Positions 8,754-17,976 of a stretch of DNA of 64,000 nt are shown piece by piece. The first letter of the stretch is position 1, and each line of letters opens with the position of its first letter. Where the stretch lies: positions 186,001-250,000 of the forward strand of contig JADJTL010000002.1 in NCBI GenBank assembly GCA_016711215.1. The letters run 5' to 3'. A program made the translations under genes and the position numbers. Origin of the DNA: Pseudomonadota bacterium (GTDB lineage Bacteria; Myxococcota_A; Polyangia; GCA-2747355). The notes under the pieces were generated by a model. The model saw nothing but the letters and a program-made list of their open reading frames with translations. It was not told where the DNA came from and made no database searches.

Positions 8754-9765
8754 GCTGCTGGAGACACTCTGCGCCGGCGGCTCGCTGCCCCGGGCGCGTG
8801 TGCGCGAGGTCTTCGGGCGCGTCATCGACGGCGCGATCACCGAGGTCGAGCTCGCCGCGCTGCTGATCGCGCTCAAGGCCAAGGGCGAGAGCCCTGAGGA
8901 AATAGCCGGCGTCGCCGAAGCGCTGCGCGCCGCGGCCGAGCCCTTCGACACCGCTGGACGGCCGGTGGCGGATAGCTGCGGCACGGGAGGTGACGGCGCC
9001 GGGACAGTCAATATCTCGACCGCCGTAGCGCTGCTCGTCGCCGAGCTCGGGCTGCCGATGGTCAAGCACGGCAATCGCTCGGTCTCGTCGCGTTGCGGCT
9101 CGGCCGATGTGCTCGAGCATTGCGGCGTGAAGATCGACGCCAGCCCGGCGGTCTCGAGACGCTGCCTCGACGAGCTCGGCGTCTGCTTCCTCTTCGCGCC
9201 GCAGTATCACGCGGGCATGCGGCACGCGATGCCGGTGCGCCGCGCCCTCGGGGTGCGCACGATCTTCAACCTGGTAGGTCCGCTGGCCAACCCGGCGCGG
9301 CCTCGCTGGCAGCTCGTCGGCGTCCCCGATCCGGCGCTCTGCGAGCCGCTGGCGCGCACTCTTGGCCTGCTCGGCTGCGAGACAGCTCTGGTGGTGCATG
9401 GCGCGGGGCTCGACGAGCTCGCGCTGCACGGGCCGACCACCGCGGCGCTGGCGCGCGGTGGCAGCGTCGAGCGGCTGCAGCTCACACCAGCGGACGCTGG
9501 TCTCCAGCCACAGCCCTTGGAGGCGCTGCGCGGCGGCGACGCGGCAGATAACGCGCTTTGGCTCAGTGAGGTCCTGGCGGGCCGCGCCCTGCGCGCGCAG
9601 CGCGAGGTCGTCGCCCTCAACGCCGGGGCGCTGCTGTGGATCAGCGGACGGGCTGCCGAGCTGCGGCAGGGCGTGGCGCAGGCGCTTGCTGGGTTGGCGG
9701 GCGGCGGCGCAGCTGAGCGACTCGCGCGTTGGGCCGCGCTGTCGCAGCAGGGCACCGGCTCGTGA
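8746..9765 (+). CDS. trpD: anthranilate phosphoribosyltransferase
   Basis: 339 residues; joins anthranilate and PRPP. The family signatures are DSCGTGGDGAGTVNIST (PRPP-binding loop), KHGNRSVSSRCGSADVLE, FLFAPQYH and FNLVGPLANP. It overlaps trpG by 8 bp and its TGA stop overlaps the GTG start of trpC as GTGA. Length and motif order are normal for the family. Confidence 0.96.
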   Translation: MRELLETLCAGGSLPRARVREVFGRVIDGAITEVELAALLIALKAKGESPEEIAGVAEALRAAAEPFDTAGRPVADSCGTGGDGAGTVNISTAVALLVAELGLPMVKHGNRSVSSRCGSADVLEHCGVKIDASPAVSRRCLDELGVCFLFAPQYHAGMRHAMPVRRALGVRTIFNLVGPLANPARPRWQLVGVPDPALCEPLARTLGLLGCETALVVHGAGLDELALHGPTTAALARGGSVERLQLTPADAGLQPQPLEALRGGDAADNALWLSEVLAGRALRAQREVVALNAGALLWISGRAAELRQGVAQALAGLAGGGAAERLARWAALSQQGTGS

Positions 9766-11218
9766 GCGTGCTCGCGCGCATCGTGGCGGCGAAGCGCGAG
9801 GCGGTCAGGCAGCGCCGCGAACGCCTGCCCCTGGCGCTGCTGCGCGAGGGCCTCGCGCCGAGCACCCGCAGCCTGCGGCAGGCGCTGCGCTCGGCGCCCT
9901 GCGGCTACATCCTCGAATGCAAGCGCCAGGCACCGTCGGGCGGCCTGCTCCGCGCGGATTACGACCCCGCGGCGCTGGCGCGCAGCTATGCCGAGGTGGC
10001 CAGCGCGATCTCGGTACTGACGGACGAGCCCTTCTTTGGCGGCAGCCTCGACCACCTGGCGCAGGTGCGCGCCGCGGTGGCGCTGCCCGTGCTGTGCAAG
10101 GACTTCGTCGTCGAGCCCTATCAGCTCTACGAGGCCAGGCGTTGGGGCGCGGACGCCGTGCTCTTGATGCTCTCGGTGCTGGATGACGCGCTGCTGCGCG
10201 AGTGTCTGGCGCTGGCGACGAGCCTCGGACTCGACGCCTTGGTGGAGGTCCGCGATCGCCCCGAGCTCGAGCGTGCGCTCAGCGCCGGGGCCGAGCTCGT
10301 CGGCATCAACAACCGCAACCTCGCGACGCTCGAGGTCGAGCTCGGACCACCGAGCTGCTGGCGCCGCTGGTGCCAGCGGAGGTGACCCTGGTCGCCGAGT
10401 CGGGGATTCGCAGCCGCGCCGACGTGCGGCGCCTGCGGCCCCTCGTCGACGGGTTTCTGGTCGGCAGCAGCCTGATGCGGCGCGCGGAGCTCGGCCGCGC
10501 GGCGCGCGAGCTGGTGTTTGGGCGCGTCAAGGTCTGTGGGCTGACCCGCGCCGAGGACGCCCGCGCGTGCTGGCGGCAGGGAGCGAGCTGGGGCGGGTTG
10601 ATCTTCGCCGAGCGCTCGCCCCGCGCCGTGACCCTGGAGCAGGCCGCCGCGCTGCGGCTCGCGGCGCCCGAGCTGCAGTGGGCCGGCGTCTTCGTCGATG
10701 CCCCACCGACGACCATCGCCGAATGCGCGGCGACGCTCGGGCTGCAGGCCGTGCAGCTCCACGGCGACGAGTCGGCCGCGACGCTGCGTGCCTTGCGAAG
10801 CGCCCTGCCCGCGGGCTGCGCGCTCTGGAAGGCGATCGGCGTGCCGGTTGAAGGGCCGACGCTCGGGGCCGCGAGCCTCTCGACGGCGCAGGCGCTCGGC
10901 GCCGACCGCCTGCTGCTCGACAGCCAACGCGGCGGCAAGCGCGGCGGTACGGGCAGCGCGTTCGACTGGCGTGGGCTCGCGGCGCTGCCGGCGGCCACGC
11001 GGGCCGAGCTGCTGCTCGCCGGCGGCCTGGGACCTGCCAACATCGCCGAGGCGGATACGCTCGGCGTCTGGGCGCTCGACCTCAACTCTGGCGTGGAGGA
11101 GGCACCGGGTCGCAAGAGCGCGGAGCGGCTGGCCGCGTGTGGCGCTGCGCTGCGCGCTGCCGGGGGCAGCCGACGCGACGCGGCGAAGCGAAATCACGCC
11201 GCTGACAGCGCCTGCTGA
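9762..11218 (+). pseudogene. trpCF: indole-3-glycerol-phosphate synthase / phosphoribosylanthranilate isomerase fusion, frame broken near 10343
   Basis: TrpC-TrpF fusion split by a 1-base deficit. The first frame (GTG 9762, GTGA overlap with trpD) gives TrpC with LECKRQAPSGG, VLTDEPFFGG, VLCKDFVV and INNRNLATLEVEL, then leaves the family and stops at 10383-10385. The second frame resumes at about 10343 with TTELLAPLVPAEVTLVAESG, GFLVGSSLM, and then TrpF: KVCGLTRAEDA, VQLHGDE, LLLAGGLGPANI and LDLNSGVEEAPGRKS. Adding one base in CTCGGACC restores a single open frame from 9762 to 11218. By chance or not, the truncated first frame ends in GTGA at 10382, where a GTG could restart the second. All neighbouring genes are intact, so sequencing error is most likely. 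Confidence 0.88.
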
Positions 11219-11257
11219 TGGCGCCTATGGCGTGGCGCCCTCGTCGACCGCCGCGGC

Positions 11258-11770
11258 CTAGAGGGCGGGAAAGGCGATGCGCAGGAAGGTGTACGCCCCG
11301 CGCTGCTCGGTCGTGATCGTCGGCCGCAGCGGGCGCGCGAGCCTGATCTCGAGGCGCACGCGGTGACCCTTCTGCGCGTAGAGCTTGAAGCTCGAGACCG
11401 CGCCACCAAACTGCTTGGTCAGCACGCGACGCAGGTTGTTGTGCAGCGCCACGTCGACCTTGCTCAGGCTCACCTCGACGCGCCTGCCACGCACGCGGCT
11501 CGTGAAAGGCACCGTGCCCGTGAGCTGCAGAAAGACCTCCTGGCCCTGTCCCGGGCGCGCCCGAAATCCGGGCCAGGTGATGAGCTGCACGTCCCCGGCG
11601 GGTCGCACCTGGGGGGGCGGGTCCCCCGCCTCTGGGCTGACGCCGGCGTAGCTCAGGGGGGCGCGAGCCCGTGAGGGCACCGCCTTCGGGCTACGCCCCT
11701 CGGCGCGCGCTCCGACGGCGAGGGAGGACAACCACAGCAGACCAACGACCGCGCAGGCTTTCGAGCTCAT
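11258..11770 (-). CDS. secreted AMIN-domain-like protein
   Basis: 170 residues. ATG 11770 is chosen because AGGAG lies about nine bases upstream and the product then begins with a signal peptide (KACAVVGLLWLSSLAVGARA). The mature part is a beta-rich segment of about 110 residues (VQLITWPG, VEVSLSKVDVALH, VRLEIRLARPL, YTFLRIAFP) with the strand pattern of AMIN domains, which bind peptidoglycan in amidases and PilQ secretins. No catalytic domain follows it. It is downstream of queD on the same strand, 76 bp away, and converges on the trp operon. Role unknown; periplasmic cell-wall binding is an inference. Confidence 0.7.
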   Translation of the reverse strand: MSSKACAVVGLLWLSSLAVGARAEGRSPKAVPSRARAPLSYAGVSPEAGDPPPQVRPAGDVQLITWPGFRARPGQGQEVFLQLTGTVPFTSRVRGRRVEVSLSKVDVALHNNLRRVLTKQFGGAVSSFKLYAQKGHRVRLEIRLARPLRPTITTEQRGAYTFLRIAFPAL

Positions 11771-11846
11771 GTCGGATGCTCCTGGGAAGGGCCGCGGCCA
11801 CGGCGCGCGGGCCCGGCGGCCAGGATCCGTTGCAGCCTGGCGCCGG

Positions 11847-12248
11847 TCAAGTTTCGGGTCGGGCGCCAGGCTCGTCGCCCTCGCCGCGATAGACGCAGCC
11901 AGCGGTGCAGGTCTCACGCAGAACGACCTGACTCAGCCCGGGCAAGGTCGGCTTGAGCCGCTGCCAGATCCAGCGGGCGATGGCCTCGCTGGTGGGGTTG
12001 TCCAGGCCCTCGACCTCGTTGAGCAGGCGGTGGTCTAGCTGATCATGCAGGGGCTGGAAGGCCGCGGCGAGGTCGGCGAAGTCGATCACCCATCCGGTCG
12101 CCTGATCGACGACGCCGCGCACGTGGAGGGCGATGCGAAACGAGTGGCCGTGCAGCCGAGCGCACTTATGACCCGCCGGAACCCGGGGTAGCCGGTGCGC
12201 CGCCTCAATCGTGAACTCCTCGAAGATCTCCATCGTCGCCGCGTTCAT
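11847..12248 (-). CDS. queD: 6-carboxy-5,6,7,8-tetrahydropterin synthase (QueD)
   Basis: 133 residues of the 6-pyruvoyl-tetrahydropterin synthase family. Zinc ligands fit EAAHRL and LHGHSF, the catalytic Cys is in GHKCARLHGHS, and VVLRETCTAGCVY holds the conserved Glu. It converts dihydroneopterin triphosphate to CPH4, the substrate of QueE, on the way to preQ0 and queuosine. Its start overlaps the queE stop by 4 bp (ATGA). An internal ATG at 12233 would also give a normal N terminus. The coupling to queE favours QueD over a biopterin role. Confidence 0.93.
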   Translation of the reverse strand: MNAATMEIFEEFTIEAAHRLPRVPAGHKCARLHGHSFRIALHVRGVVDQATGWVIDFADLAAAFQPLHDQLDHRLLNEVEGLDNPTSEAIARWIWQRLKPTLPGLSQVVLRETCTAGCVYRGEGDEPGARPET

Positions 12249-12919
12249 GGAATCCCCAGCAGCTTATGAAGCTGCAAGCTGAGCCGCCACTGCGGATGCG
12301 CGAGGCAGAACTGCAGCGCCGCCTGCGTGTGGCGCTCGCGCTCCCTGCCGTCCAGCGGTTGCACGAAAAAATGGCGGAAGTCCAGCGCGGCGAAGCGCTC
12401 GGGCTCCGCGCCGGGCTGCGGGTAGACGAGCTTCAGCTCATCGCCCCGACGCTGCAGCAGCTCGCTGCCGGCCTTGGGGCTGACGCAAATCCAATCGAGG
12501 CCCGGCGGCGCGGGGCGCGTGCCGTTGGTCTCGACAGCGACGACGAAGCCGCGCGCGTGGAGCGCCGCGATCAGCGGGGAATCGAGCTGCAGCAGCGGCT
12601 CACCCCCGGTGCAAACGACGAAGCGTTCGGTGGCCATCCCCTGCGCGGGCCAGCAGCGCGCCACGGCGTCGGCGAGCGCCGCGGCCGAGCGAAAGCGCCC
12701 ACCACCGGGCCCATCGGTGCCCAGAAAATCCGTGTCGCAGAACCGGCAGATCGCCGTGGCCCGCTCGGCCTCGCGCCCCGACCACAGGTTGCAGCCGGCA
12801 AAGCGACAGAAGACCGCCGGACGGCCCACCTGGGCCCCCTCGCCCTGCAGCGTGTAGAACAGCTCCTTGACCGCGTACGCCACCCTCGACCTCACTCGCG
12901 CGCTGCGTCTCTTATGCAC
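12245..12919 (-). CDS. queE: 7-carboxy-7-deazaguanine synthase (QueE), radical SAM
   Basis: 224 residues. The YTLQGEG motif precedes a CX14CX2C cluster (GCN, 14 residues, then CRFC), the QueE-type spacing for the radical SAM 4Fe-4S cluster. The SAM motif GGEPLLQLD and ETNGT follow, and CVSPKAGSEL and ELKLVYP complete the family pattern. It performs the ring contraction of CPH4 to CDG in preQ0 synthesis. It is coupled to queD by a 4-bp overlap. queC and queF are not in the window. Divergent from the FAD/Fe-S gene across a 105-bp gap that should hold both promoters. Confidence 0.93.
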   Translation of the reverse strand: MHKRRSARVRSRVAYAVKELFYTLQGEGAQVGRPAVFCRFAGCNLWSGREAERATAICRFCDTDFLGTDGPGGGRFRSAAALADAVARCWPAQGMATERFVVCTGGEPLLQLDSPLIAALHARGFVVAVETNGTRPAPPGLDWICVSPKAGSELLQRRGDELKLVYPQPGAEPERFAALDFRHFFVQPLDGRERERHTQAALQFCLAHPQWRLSLQLHKLLGIP

Positions 12920-13024
12920 AGGAGCGAGGGCTCGAGCAATCGTCCCGACGATCGGCCAGTCGCGCGCTGCGACGCGCGCTGCGCCCTCGCCGTCGACGCC
13001 CGGGCTGGTCTAGACTGAGCGGCG

Positions 13025-16000
13025 ATGGACGCCGGCCTGCGTGAGATCCCGTTCAATTACACCTCCGCCGATGATCGGTTGGTGACGACCTACCTCGGCG
13101 GCGAGGCGCTTTGGGAGCAGCTCGAGCAGCTACGGGCGCGGCGCGTCACGGGGCGCTCGGCGCGGCTGCTGCTGCGCGTCTTCGGCGACCTCTTCGTCCA
13201 TCGACGCAACGCCTTTCTCTATCAGGAGCTGCTCGATGCGCCACGGCGCCGGACGCGGCTGCTGCGGCGGCTGACGACCGAGCTGGCGATCGTCGAGGAG
13301 AGCGGCGGCGGCGACCCCCTGGTGCTCGCCGTGCTGTCCACCACCCGTGAGTTGCTCGAGCAGTTTTCCCGCGAGCTCGGCGGCGCGGCCCGCGAGCGGC
13401 GCCGCATCGTCACCGCGCTGGCGCCGATCGTCGGCAAGCAGAACGTCCGCTTCGACCCCTTCACGCTCGTCTCGCACGCGACGGACGCCACCGACTGGCG
13501 ACTCTTTCTGCCGCGCGTCGTGGTCACGCCGGCTCGCGAGGAGCAGGTGGCGCCGCTGCTGCGCGCGCTCGGCGAGCTGGGGCTCGCGGCGATTCCCCGC
13601 GGCGCGGGGACGGGCCTGACCGGAGGCGCGGTGCCGCTGCGCGCCGGCTGCGCCATCGTCAACACCGAGCAGCTCGACCGCATTGTCGGCCTCGAACAAC
13701 GCGAGCTGCCCTTCCCCGACGGGCACCTCGAGCCTCTGTCCGTGCTGGCGGTCGAGGCAGGGGTCGTCACCGAGCGCGCGATCGAGGCGGCGGCGCAACA
13801 GGGCTACGTCTTCGCCACCGATCCGACCAGCGCCTGGGCCTGCACGATCGGCGGCAACATCGCGGAGAACGCCGGCGGCAAGACCGCGGTGCTCTGGGGC
13901 ACCTGCCTCGATAACCTGCTCGCCTGGCGGCTGGCGCTGCCGAGCGGTCAGGTCTGGACGGTGCGCCGCGTCGATCATCCGCGGCGGAAGATCCTGCCGA
14001 CGGATCGGGTGCGCTGGCAGGTCGTCGACGCCGAGGGCGCTGTGCGGCGCACGATCGCCCTGCGCGGCGACCAGCTGCGACGTCCGGGGCTGTGGAAGGA
14101 CATCACCAACAAGGCGCTAGGGGGGCTGCCGGGCCTGCAGAAGGAGGGCACGGACGGCGTCATCACGGCGGCGGAGTTCATTCTCTATCCGCGCTATCAA
14201 GCGACCGCGACGCTCTGCCTCGAGTTCTTCGGCGAGGACATGGAGGAGGCCAGCCGCGTGATCCTCGAGCTCTCGCAGGCCTTCCCCAACAGCGGCGCGG
14301 AGGTGCTGCAGGCGCTCGAGCACTTCGACGACGAGTACGTGCGGGCGATCGGCTATCGCGTCAAGGCGCGGCGGGCCGCCATCCCCAAGGCCGTCCTCCT
14401 CGTCGATATCGTCGGTCACGACGCCGCGCAGGTCGCCCGCGGGGTCGAGAGGGTGCGCGGGCTGCTCGCGTGCCACGAAAACTCCGAGCTCTTCGTCGCC
14501 GCCGATGCGGCCGAGTCCACGCGCTTCTGGGCCGACCGCAAGCGGCTCGGGGCGATCGCGGCGCGGACCAATGCCTTCAAGCTCAACGAGGACATCGTCG
14601 TGCCGCTCGACGCCCTGGCCGCGCTGGCGGCCTACTGCGCCGCGATCAACCTCGAGGAGGAGCGGCACAATCAGCGGGCGTTGGTCGAACGCCTGCAGTG
14701 CCTGCTCGCGGAGGCGCCCGCCGCGGCCAAGGACGAGGGCGGGGCGTTTCTAGCCGAGCGGTTGGCGGAGGCGCAGGCGCGCTGTGTGCGCGCGCTGGAG
14801 GCGTTGGAAGGCGCCAGCGTGGTGGCCTTGCGCGAGCTTGGGCCGCTGCGGGAGCTGAAGCGGGACCTGCTCGAGTATCTGCGCGGCTACGCGGCGCTGA
14901 CGACGGCGCTGGAGGCCTGTTGGCAGGACGAGCGCCGCCGGCTGCTCGTCGTCGCCACGCACATGCATGCGGGCGACGGCAACGTCCACGTCAACATCCC
15001 GGTGATGTCGAGCGACCGCGCGATGATGAGGCGCGCCGAGGCGCTCGTCGACCGCCTGATGGAGAAGGTCACCGAGCTCGGCGGCGTCTGCTCCGGTGAG
15101 CACGGGATCGGCGTCACCAAGCTCAAGTACCTCGGCGACGACGCGCTCGAGGCCCTGGCTGCGCACCGCCGCGAGCTCGATCCGCAGGGGCTGATGAATC
15201 CGGGCAAGCTCTCGGACCGGCGGGCCGCCGCGCTGATCTTCACGCCCTCGTTCAATCTGCTCGAGCTCGAGGCGCGCATCCTGCAGCACGGCAAGCTCGA
15301 GCAGCTCGCGCTGAAGATCGCCAAGTGTATTCGCTGCGGCAAGTGCAAACCCGACTGCTGCGTCTTCCACCCCGCGCGTGGCCTGTACTTCCACCCGCGC
15401 AACAAGAACCTGGCGATCGGCGCGCTGATCGAGGCCCTGCTCTATGAAGCGCAGCGCGAGCGCTCCGACTCCTTCGAGCTGCTGCGCCATCTCGAGCAGG
15501 TGGCTGACCACTGCACGATCTGCCACAAATGCCTCAAGCCCTGCCCGGTGGACATCGACACCGGCGAGGTCAGCGTGCTGGAACGCGAGATCCTCGCCGC
15601 GCGCGGGCATAAGCGCCGCCGCTTGGCGGCCCGCGCCACGCTGCGCTACCTCGACAGCCGTTCACCGCTCTTCAACGCGGCCTTTCGCACGACGGTCCTG
15701 CGCTGGGGCGGCGCCGTGCAGCGCGGCCTCGCCGGCGCGCTGGGCGAGCGCCCCGAGGCGGCCGCCAGCGCGCGCGGGCCCGCATCCTATACGCGCCAGC
15801 TGCTCTCGGCCCCGGGACCACGAGCCGAGCGGGCCACGCTGCGGGAGCTGCTGCCGGCGTGTGGGCCCGACGAGGCGTTGGTCTTCGAGCCGAGCGGGCC
15901 GGCGAGCGGCACCGTGCTCTACTTCCCTGGCTGTGGCTCGGAGCGCCTCTACGGCTCGATCGGCCTGGCGGCGCTGCATGTGCTGCAGGCGCTGCAGCTG

Positions 16001-16669
16001 CGGGTCGTGCTGCCGCCGCCCTTTCTTTGCTGCGGCTTTCCGGCCTGGGCCAATGCCGCGGCCGCCGAGCACGGGCGGCAGAGCCTGCGCGACACGATCG
16101 TCTTCTCGCAGATCCGTGAGATGCTCGCACACCTCCGCTTTGACGCCGTGGTCGTGACCTGCGGCACCTGCAACGAGGCGCTCGTTAGCCTCGAGGCGCA
16201 GAAGATCTTCGCCGCGCCCGTGCTTGATCTCCTGCGCCTGGCGCACGATCGCGGCCTGCGCTTGCGCGCTCCGCAGGAGCGGGCGCTCTATCACACGCCC
16301 TGTCATGACGGCCTGCGAGGCGAGGCGCCGGCCCTGCTCGCCGCCGTCGGCAACTTCGCGCTCGATCCCGTCGCGCACTGCTGCTCGGAGGCCGGGACCC
16401 TCGCGCTCTCGCGGCCCGACATCGCCAACGCCATGCTCCATCGCAAGCGCGCGGCGCTCGCACCAGCGCTGGCGGCCCGTGGCGCTGCCGACCCGCCGAC
16501 GGTGGTGCTGACCAGCTGTCCGTCGTGCATCTCTGGCTTGAACCGCAACGCCGCGTTGGGCGTCGAGGGCCGCCACCTCGCGGTCGAGCTGGCGCGCACG
16601 CTGAGCGGCGAGGGTTGGCGTGACGCCGCCCGCGCAGAATGCGCCGCAGCCCAGGCGATCCGCTTCTAG
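13025..16669 (+). CDS. FAD/FMN-containing dehydrogenase fused to Fe-S oxidoreductase (D-lactate dehydrogenase-like, DUF3683 type)
   Basis: 1214 residues. Residues 1-100 (REIPFNYTSADDR, RVTGRSARLL) match the DUF3683 head found on such fusions. Residues 160-400 carry a PCMH-type FAD domain (IPRGAGTGLTGGAVPL, TIGGNIAENAGGK), and about 430-730 the FAD-oxidase C-terminal domain with HMHAGDGNVHVN and GGVCSGEHGIGVTK. Two 4Fe-4S motifs, CIRCGKCKPDCC (near 768) and CTICHKCLKPCP (near 830), precede two CCG domains (FPGCGSER, LCCGFPAW; TPCHDG, HCCSEAG, SCPSC). The layout is that of GlcD plus GlcF or Dld-type respiratory 2-hydroxyacid dehydrogenases passing electrons to quinones. D-lactate is the likeliest substrate, by family only. 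Confidence 0.88.
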   Translation: MDAGLREIPFNYTSADDRLVTTYLGGEALWEQLEQLRARRVTGRSARLLLRVFGDLFVHRRNAFLYQELLDAPRRRTRLLRRLTTELAIVEESGGGDPLVLAVLSTTRELLEQFSRELGGAARERRRIVTALAPIVGKQNVRFDPFTLVSHATDATDWRLFLPRVVVTPAREEQVAPLLRALGELGLAAIPRGAGTGLTGGAVPLRAGCAIVNTEQLDRIVGLEQRELPFPDGHLEPLSVLAVEAGVVTERAIEAAAQQGYVFATDPTSAWACTIGGNIAENAGGKTAVLWGTCLDNLLAWRLALPSGQVWTVRRVDHPRRKILPTDRVRWQVVDAEGAVRRTIALRGDQLRRPGLWKDITNKALGGLPGLQKEGTDGVITAAEFILYPRYQATATLCLEFFGEDMEEASRVILELSQAFPNSGAEVLQALEHFDDEYVRAIGYRVKARRAAIPKAVLLVDIVGHDAAQVARGVERVRGLLACHENSELFVAADAAESTRFWADRKRLGAIAARTNAFKLNEDIVVPLDALAALAAYCAAINLEEERHNQRALVERLQCLLAEAPAAAKDEGGAFLAERLAEAQARCVRALEALEGASVVALRELGPLRELKRDLLEYLRGYAALTTALEACWQDERRRLLVVATHMHAGDGNVHVNIPVMSSDRAMMRRAEALVDRLMEKVTELGGVCSGEHGIGVTKLKYLGDDALEALAAHRRELDPQGLMNPGKLSDRRAAALIFTPSFNLLELEARILQHGKLEQLALKIAKCIRCGKCKPDCCVFHPARGLYFHPRNKNLAIGALIEALLYEAQRERSDSFELLRHLEQVADHCTICHKCLKPCPVDIDTGEVSVLEREILAARGHKRRRLAARATLRYLDSRSPLFNAAFRTTVLRWGGAVQRGLAGALGERPEAAASARGPASYTRQLLSAPGPRAERATLRELLPACGPDEALVFEPSGPASGTVLYFPGCGSERLYGSIGLAALHVLQALQLRVVLPPPFLCCGFPAWANAAAAEHGRQSLRDTIVFSQIREMLAHLRFDAVVVTCGTCNEALVSLEAQKIFAAPVLDLLRLAHDRGLRLRAPQERALYHTPCHDGLRGEAPALLAAVGNFALDPVAHCCSEAGTLALSRPDIANAMLHRKRAALAPALAARGAADPPTVVLTSCPSCISGLNRNAALGVEGRHLAVELARTLSGEGWRDAARAECAAAQAIRF

Positions 16670-16686
16670 CGCGGCCCGCTTGGGGG

Positions 16687-17976
16687 CTAGCGCGGATGCA
16701 CTCGCAAGAGCTCGGCCGTGCCGTCGCGAGCGAGCAGGCGACAGGGGCCCAGCCGCGCGGGCACGAGCGCCGACGCGCCCGCGCTGAGCGTGCCGAGGTC
16801 CGTGCCGTCGTCGTGCGCGATCGTGACCACGCCGCGCAGCGCATGCAAGAGCTGTAGCTGCTCGCTGGCCTCGAGCCTGACGCAGAGGCCCTCGGTCGGC
16901 CGCAGGTGATCGAGCACGAAGGCGTCATCCTCCACCGAGCGCCAGATCCGCGGCTGTCCCGCGAGCGGGCGCGGCTCGACGATGAACTCGTCCGCGCTTG
17001 TCGGAATGAAGCTCAGCGCGGCCAAGGCCTGATCGATCGCGACCGCGCGCGCGGGCCAGCGCACGTGATCCCAGGCCCGATAGGTCGGTCCCGGGCGGCG
17101 GACCTCGAACGCGAGGATCTCGCGCCCCTCGGGATTGCCCAGCGCATGGACCTCAGCCGTGGGCGGCCGGCCGAGCGCCTGCGCCACGCGCGGGGGGTTG
17201 GCGTTGTGGATTACCAGGCCTGGACGCAAGGGAATCGCATTCAGCGCCCCGAGCGCCTCCCAATAGACGGCCCGCAGCTCGGCCAGCAGCATCTGGGCCT
17301 GGGGCGACGTGGCGCGGTCGGCGAGCCAGGGGTCGAGCTCTGGCGGCCTCGTGGCGCTCCCGGGCTGCTCACCCACGCAGAGCCACGGTCCGACGCGCGC
17401 CTGGAGCGCCAGGGCGTCGACGTCGGGGCGCAGCAGCGCCGTCAGCGCCCGCTGCGCCACCAGCCCGGCCGTCAGCCGCCTCCCCCACGCGGCGGGGTCG
17501 AGGGCGTGCGCGAAGCCGAGGCGCAGCGTCGCGCCGGGCGCGCAGTCGATGATGACGTAGGCCTCCGTATAACCGGCTGGATGCGATTGCACCGAGAGCA
17601 GCTCGCCAATCGAGAGTGTCTTCGGCAAGAGCGAGAGCTGCGGGCCATGCGCCGCGAAATACGCCGCGCCGAGCACGGCGGGCCCGGCATGGCGCAGCAG
17701 CTCGGCCAGCACCATGGTCGAGCCGTCGGCGAGGGTGACGCGGCTCGGATGGGCCCGCGTCTCGGGGTCGAGCTCGCAGGCTGCCATCTCGAAGGCCTCG
17801 CCCCAGGGCCCGCCTGTCTCGCCGCCGGGCGCCGCGGCGATGCCCTTGTAGGCCTCGAGGGTTCGCCCCCCCCACGGACGCGCGACCAGGTTGTCAGACT
17901 GGGGGCGCAGCAGCGAGCGCGCGACACGCGCCACGGCCGCGCGGTCACCGGCGATCAGCGCCTGGGCGAGCGTCAA
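16687..17976 (-). CDS. mannose-6-phosphate isomerase class I-like protein
   Basis: 429 residues when started at TTG 17976, which forms TTGA with the stop of the upstream TPR-PEGA gene. Residue 30-50 region NLVARPWGGRTLEAYKG matches the ManA entry motif; LSVQSHPAGYTEAYVII has the Gln, His and Glu positions expected of zinc ligands, and LRPGLVIHNANPP falls where the last His ligand lies. The family usually has VQVHPDD, so the sequence is divergent. The C terminus (LLHALRGVVTI, LSAGASALVPA) fits the cupin-like end. It probably interconverts fructose-6-P and mannose-6-P for sugar nucleotides, but another sugar-phosphate isomerase role is open. An open frame continues upstream to 18711 but only shadows the next gene. 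Confidence 0.75.
   Translation of the reverse strand: MTLAQALIAGDRAAVARVARSLLRPQSDNLVARPWGGRTLEAYKGIAAAPGGETGGPWGEAFEMAACELDPETRAHPSRVTLADGSTMVLAELLRHAGPAVLGAAYFAAHGPQLSLLPKTLSIGELLSVQSHPAGYTEAYVIIDCAPGATLRLGFAHALDPAAWGRRLTAGLVAQRALTALLRPDVDALALQARVGPWLCVGEQPGSATRPPELDPWLADRATSPQAQMLLAELRAVYWEALGALNAIPLRPGLVIHNANPPRVAQALGRPPTAEVHALGNPEGREILAFEVRRPGPTYRAWDHVRWPARAVAIDQALAALSFIPTSADEFIVEPRPLAGQPRIWRSVEDDAFVLDHLRPTEGLCVRLEASEQLQLLHALRGVVTIAHDDGTDLGTLSAGASALVPARLGPCRLLARDGTAELLRVHPR

Noticed and set aside
10335..10360. Programmed ribosomal frameshift in trpC
   Set aside because: No slippery heptamer, no evident stimulatory structure, and no reason for regulated production of a truncated TrpC.
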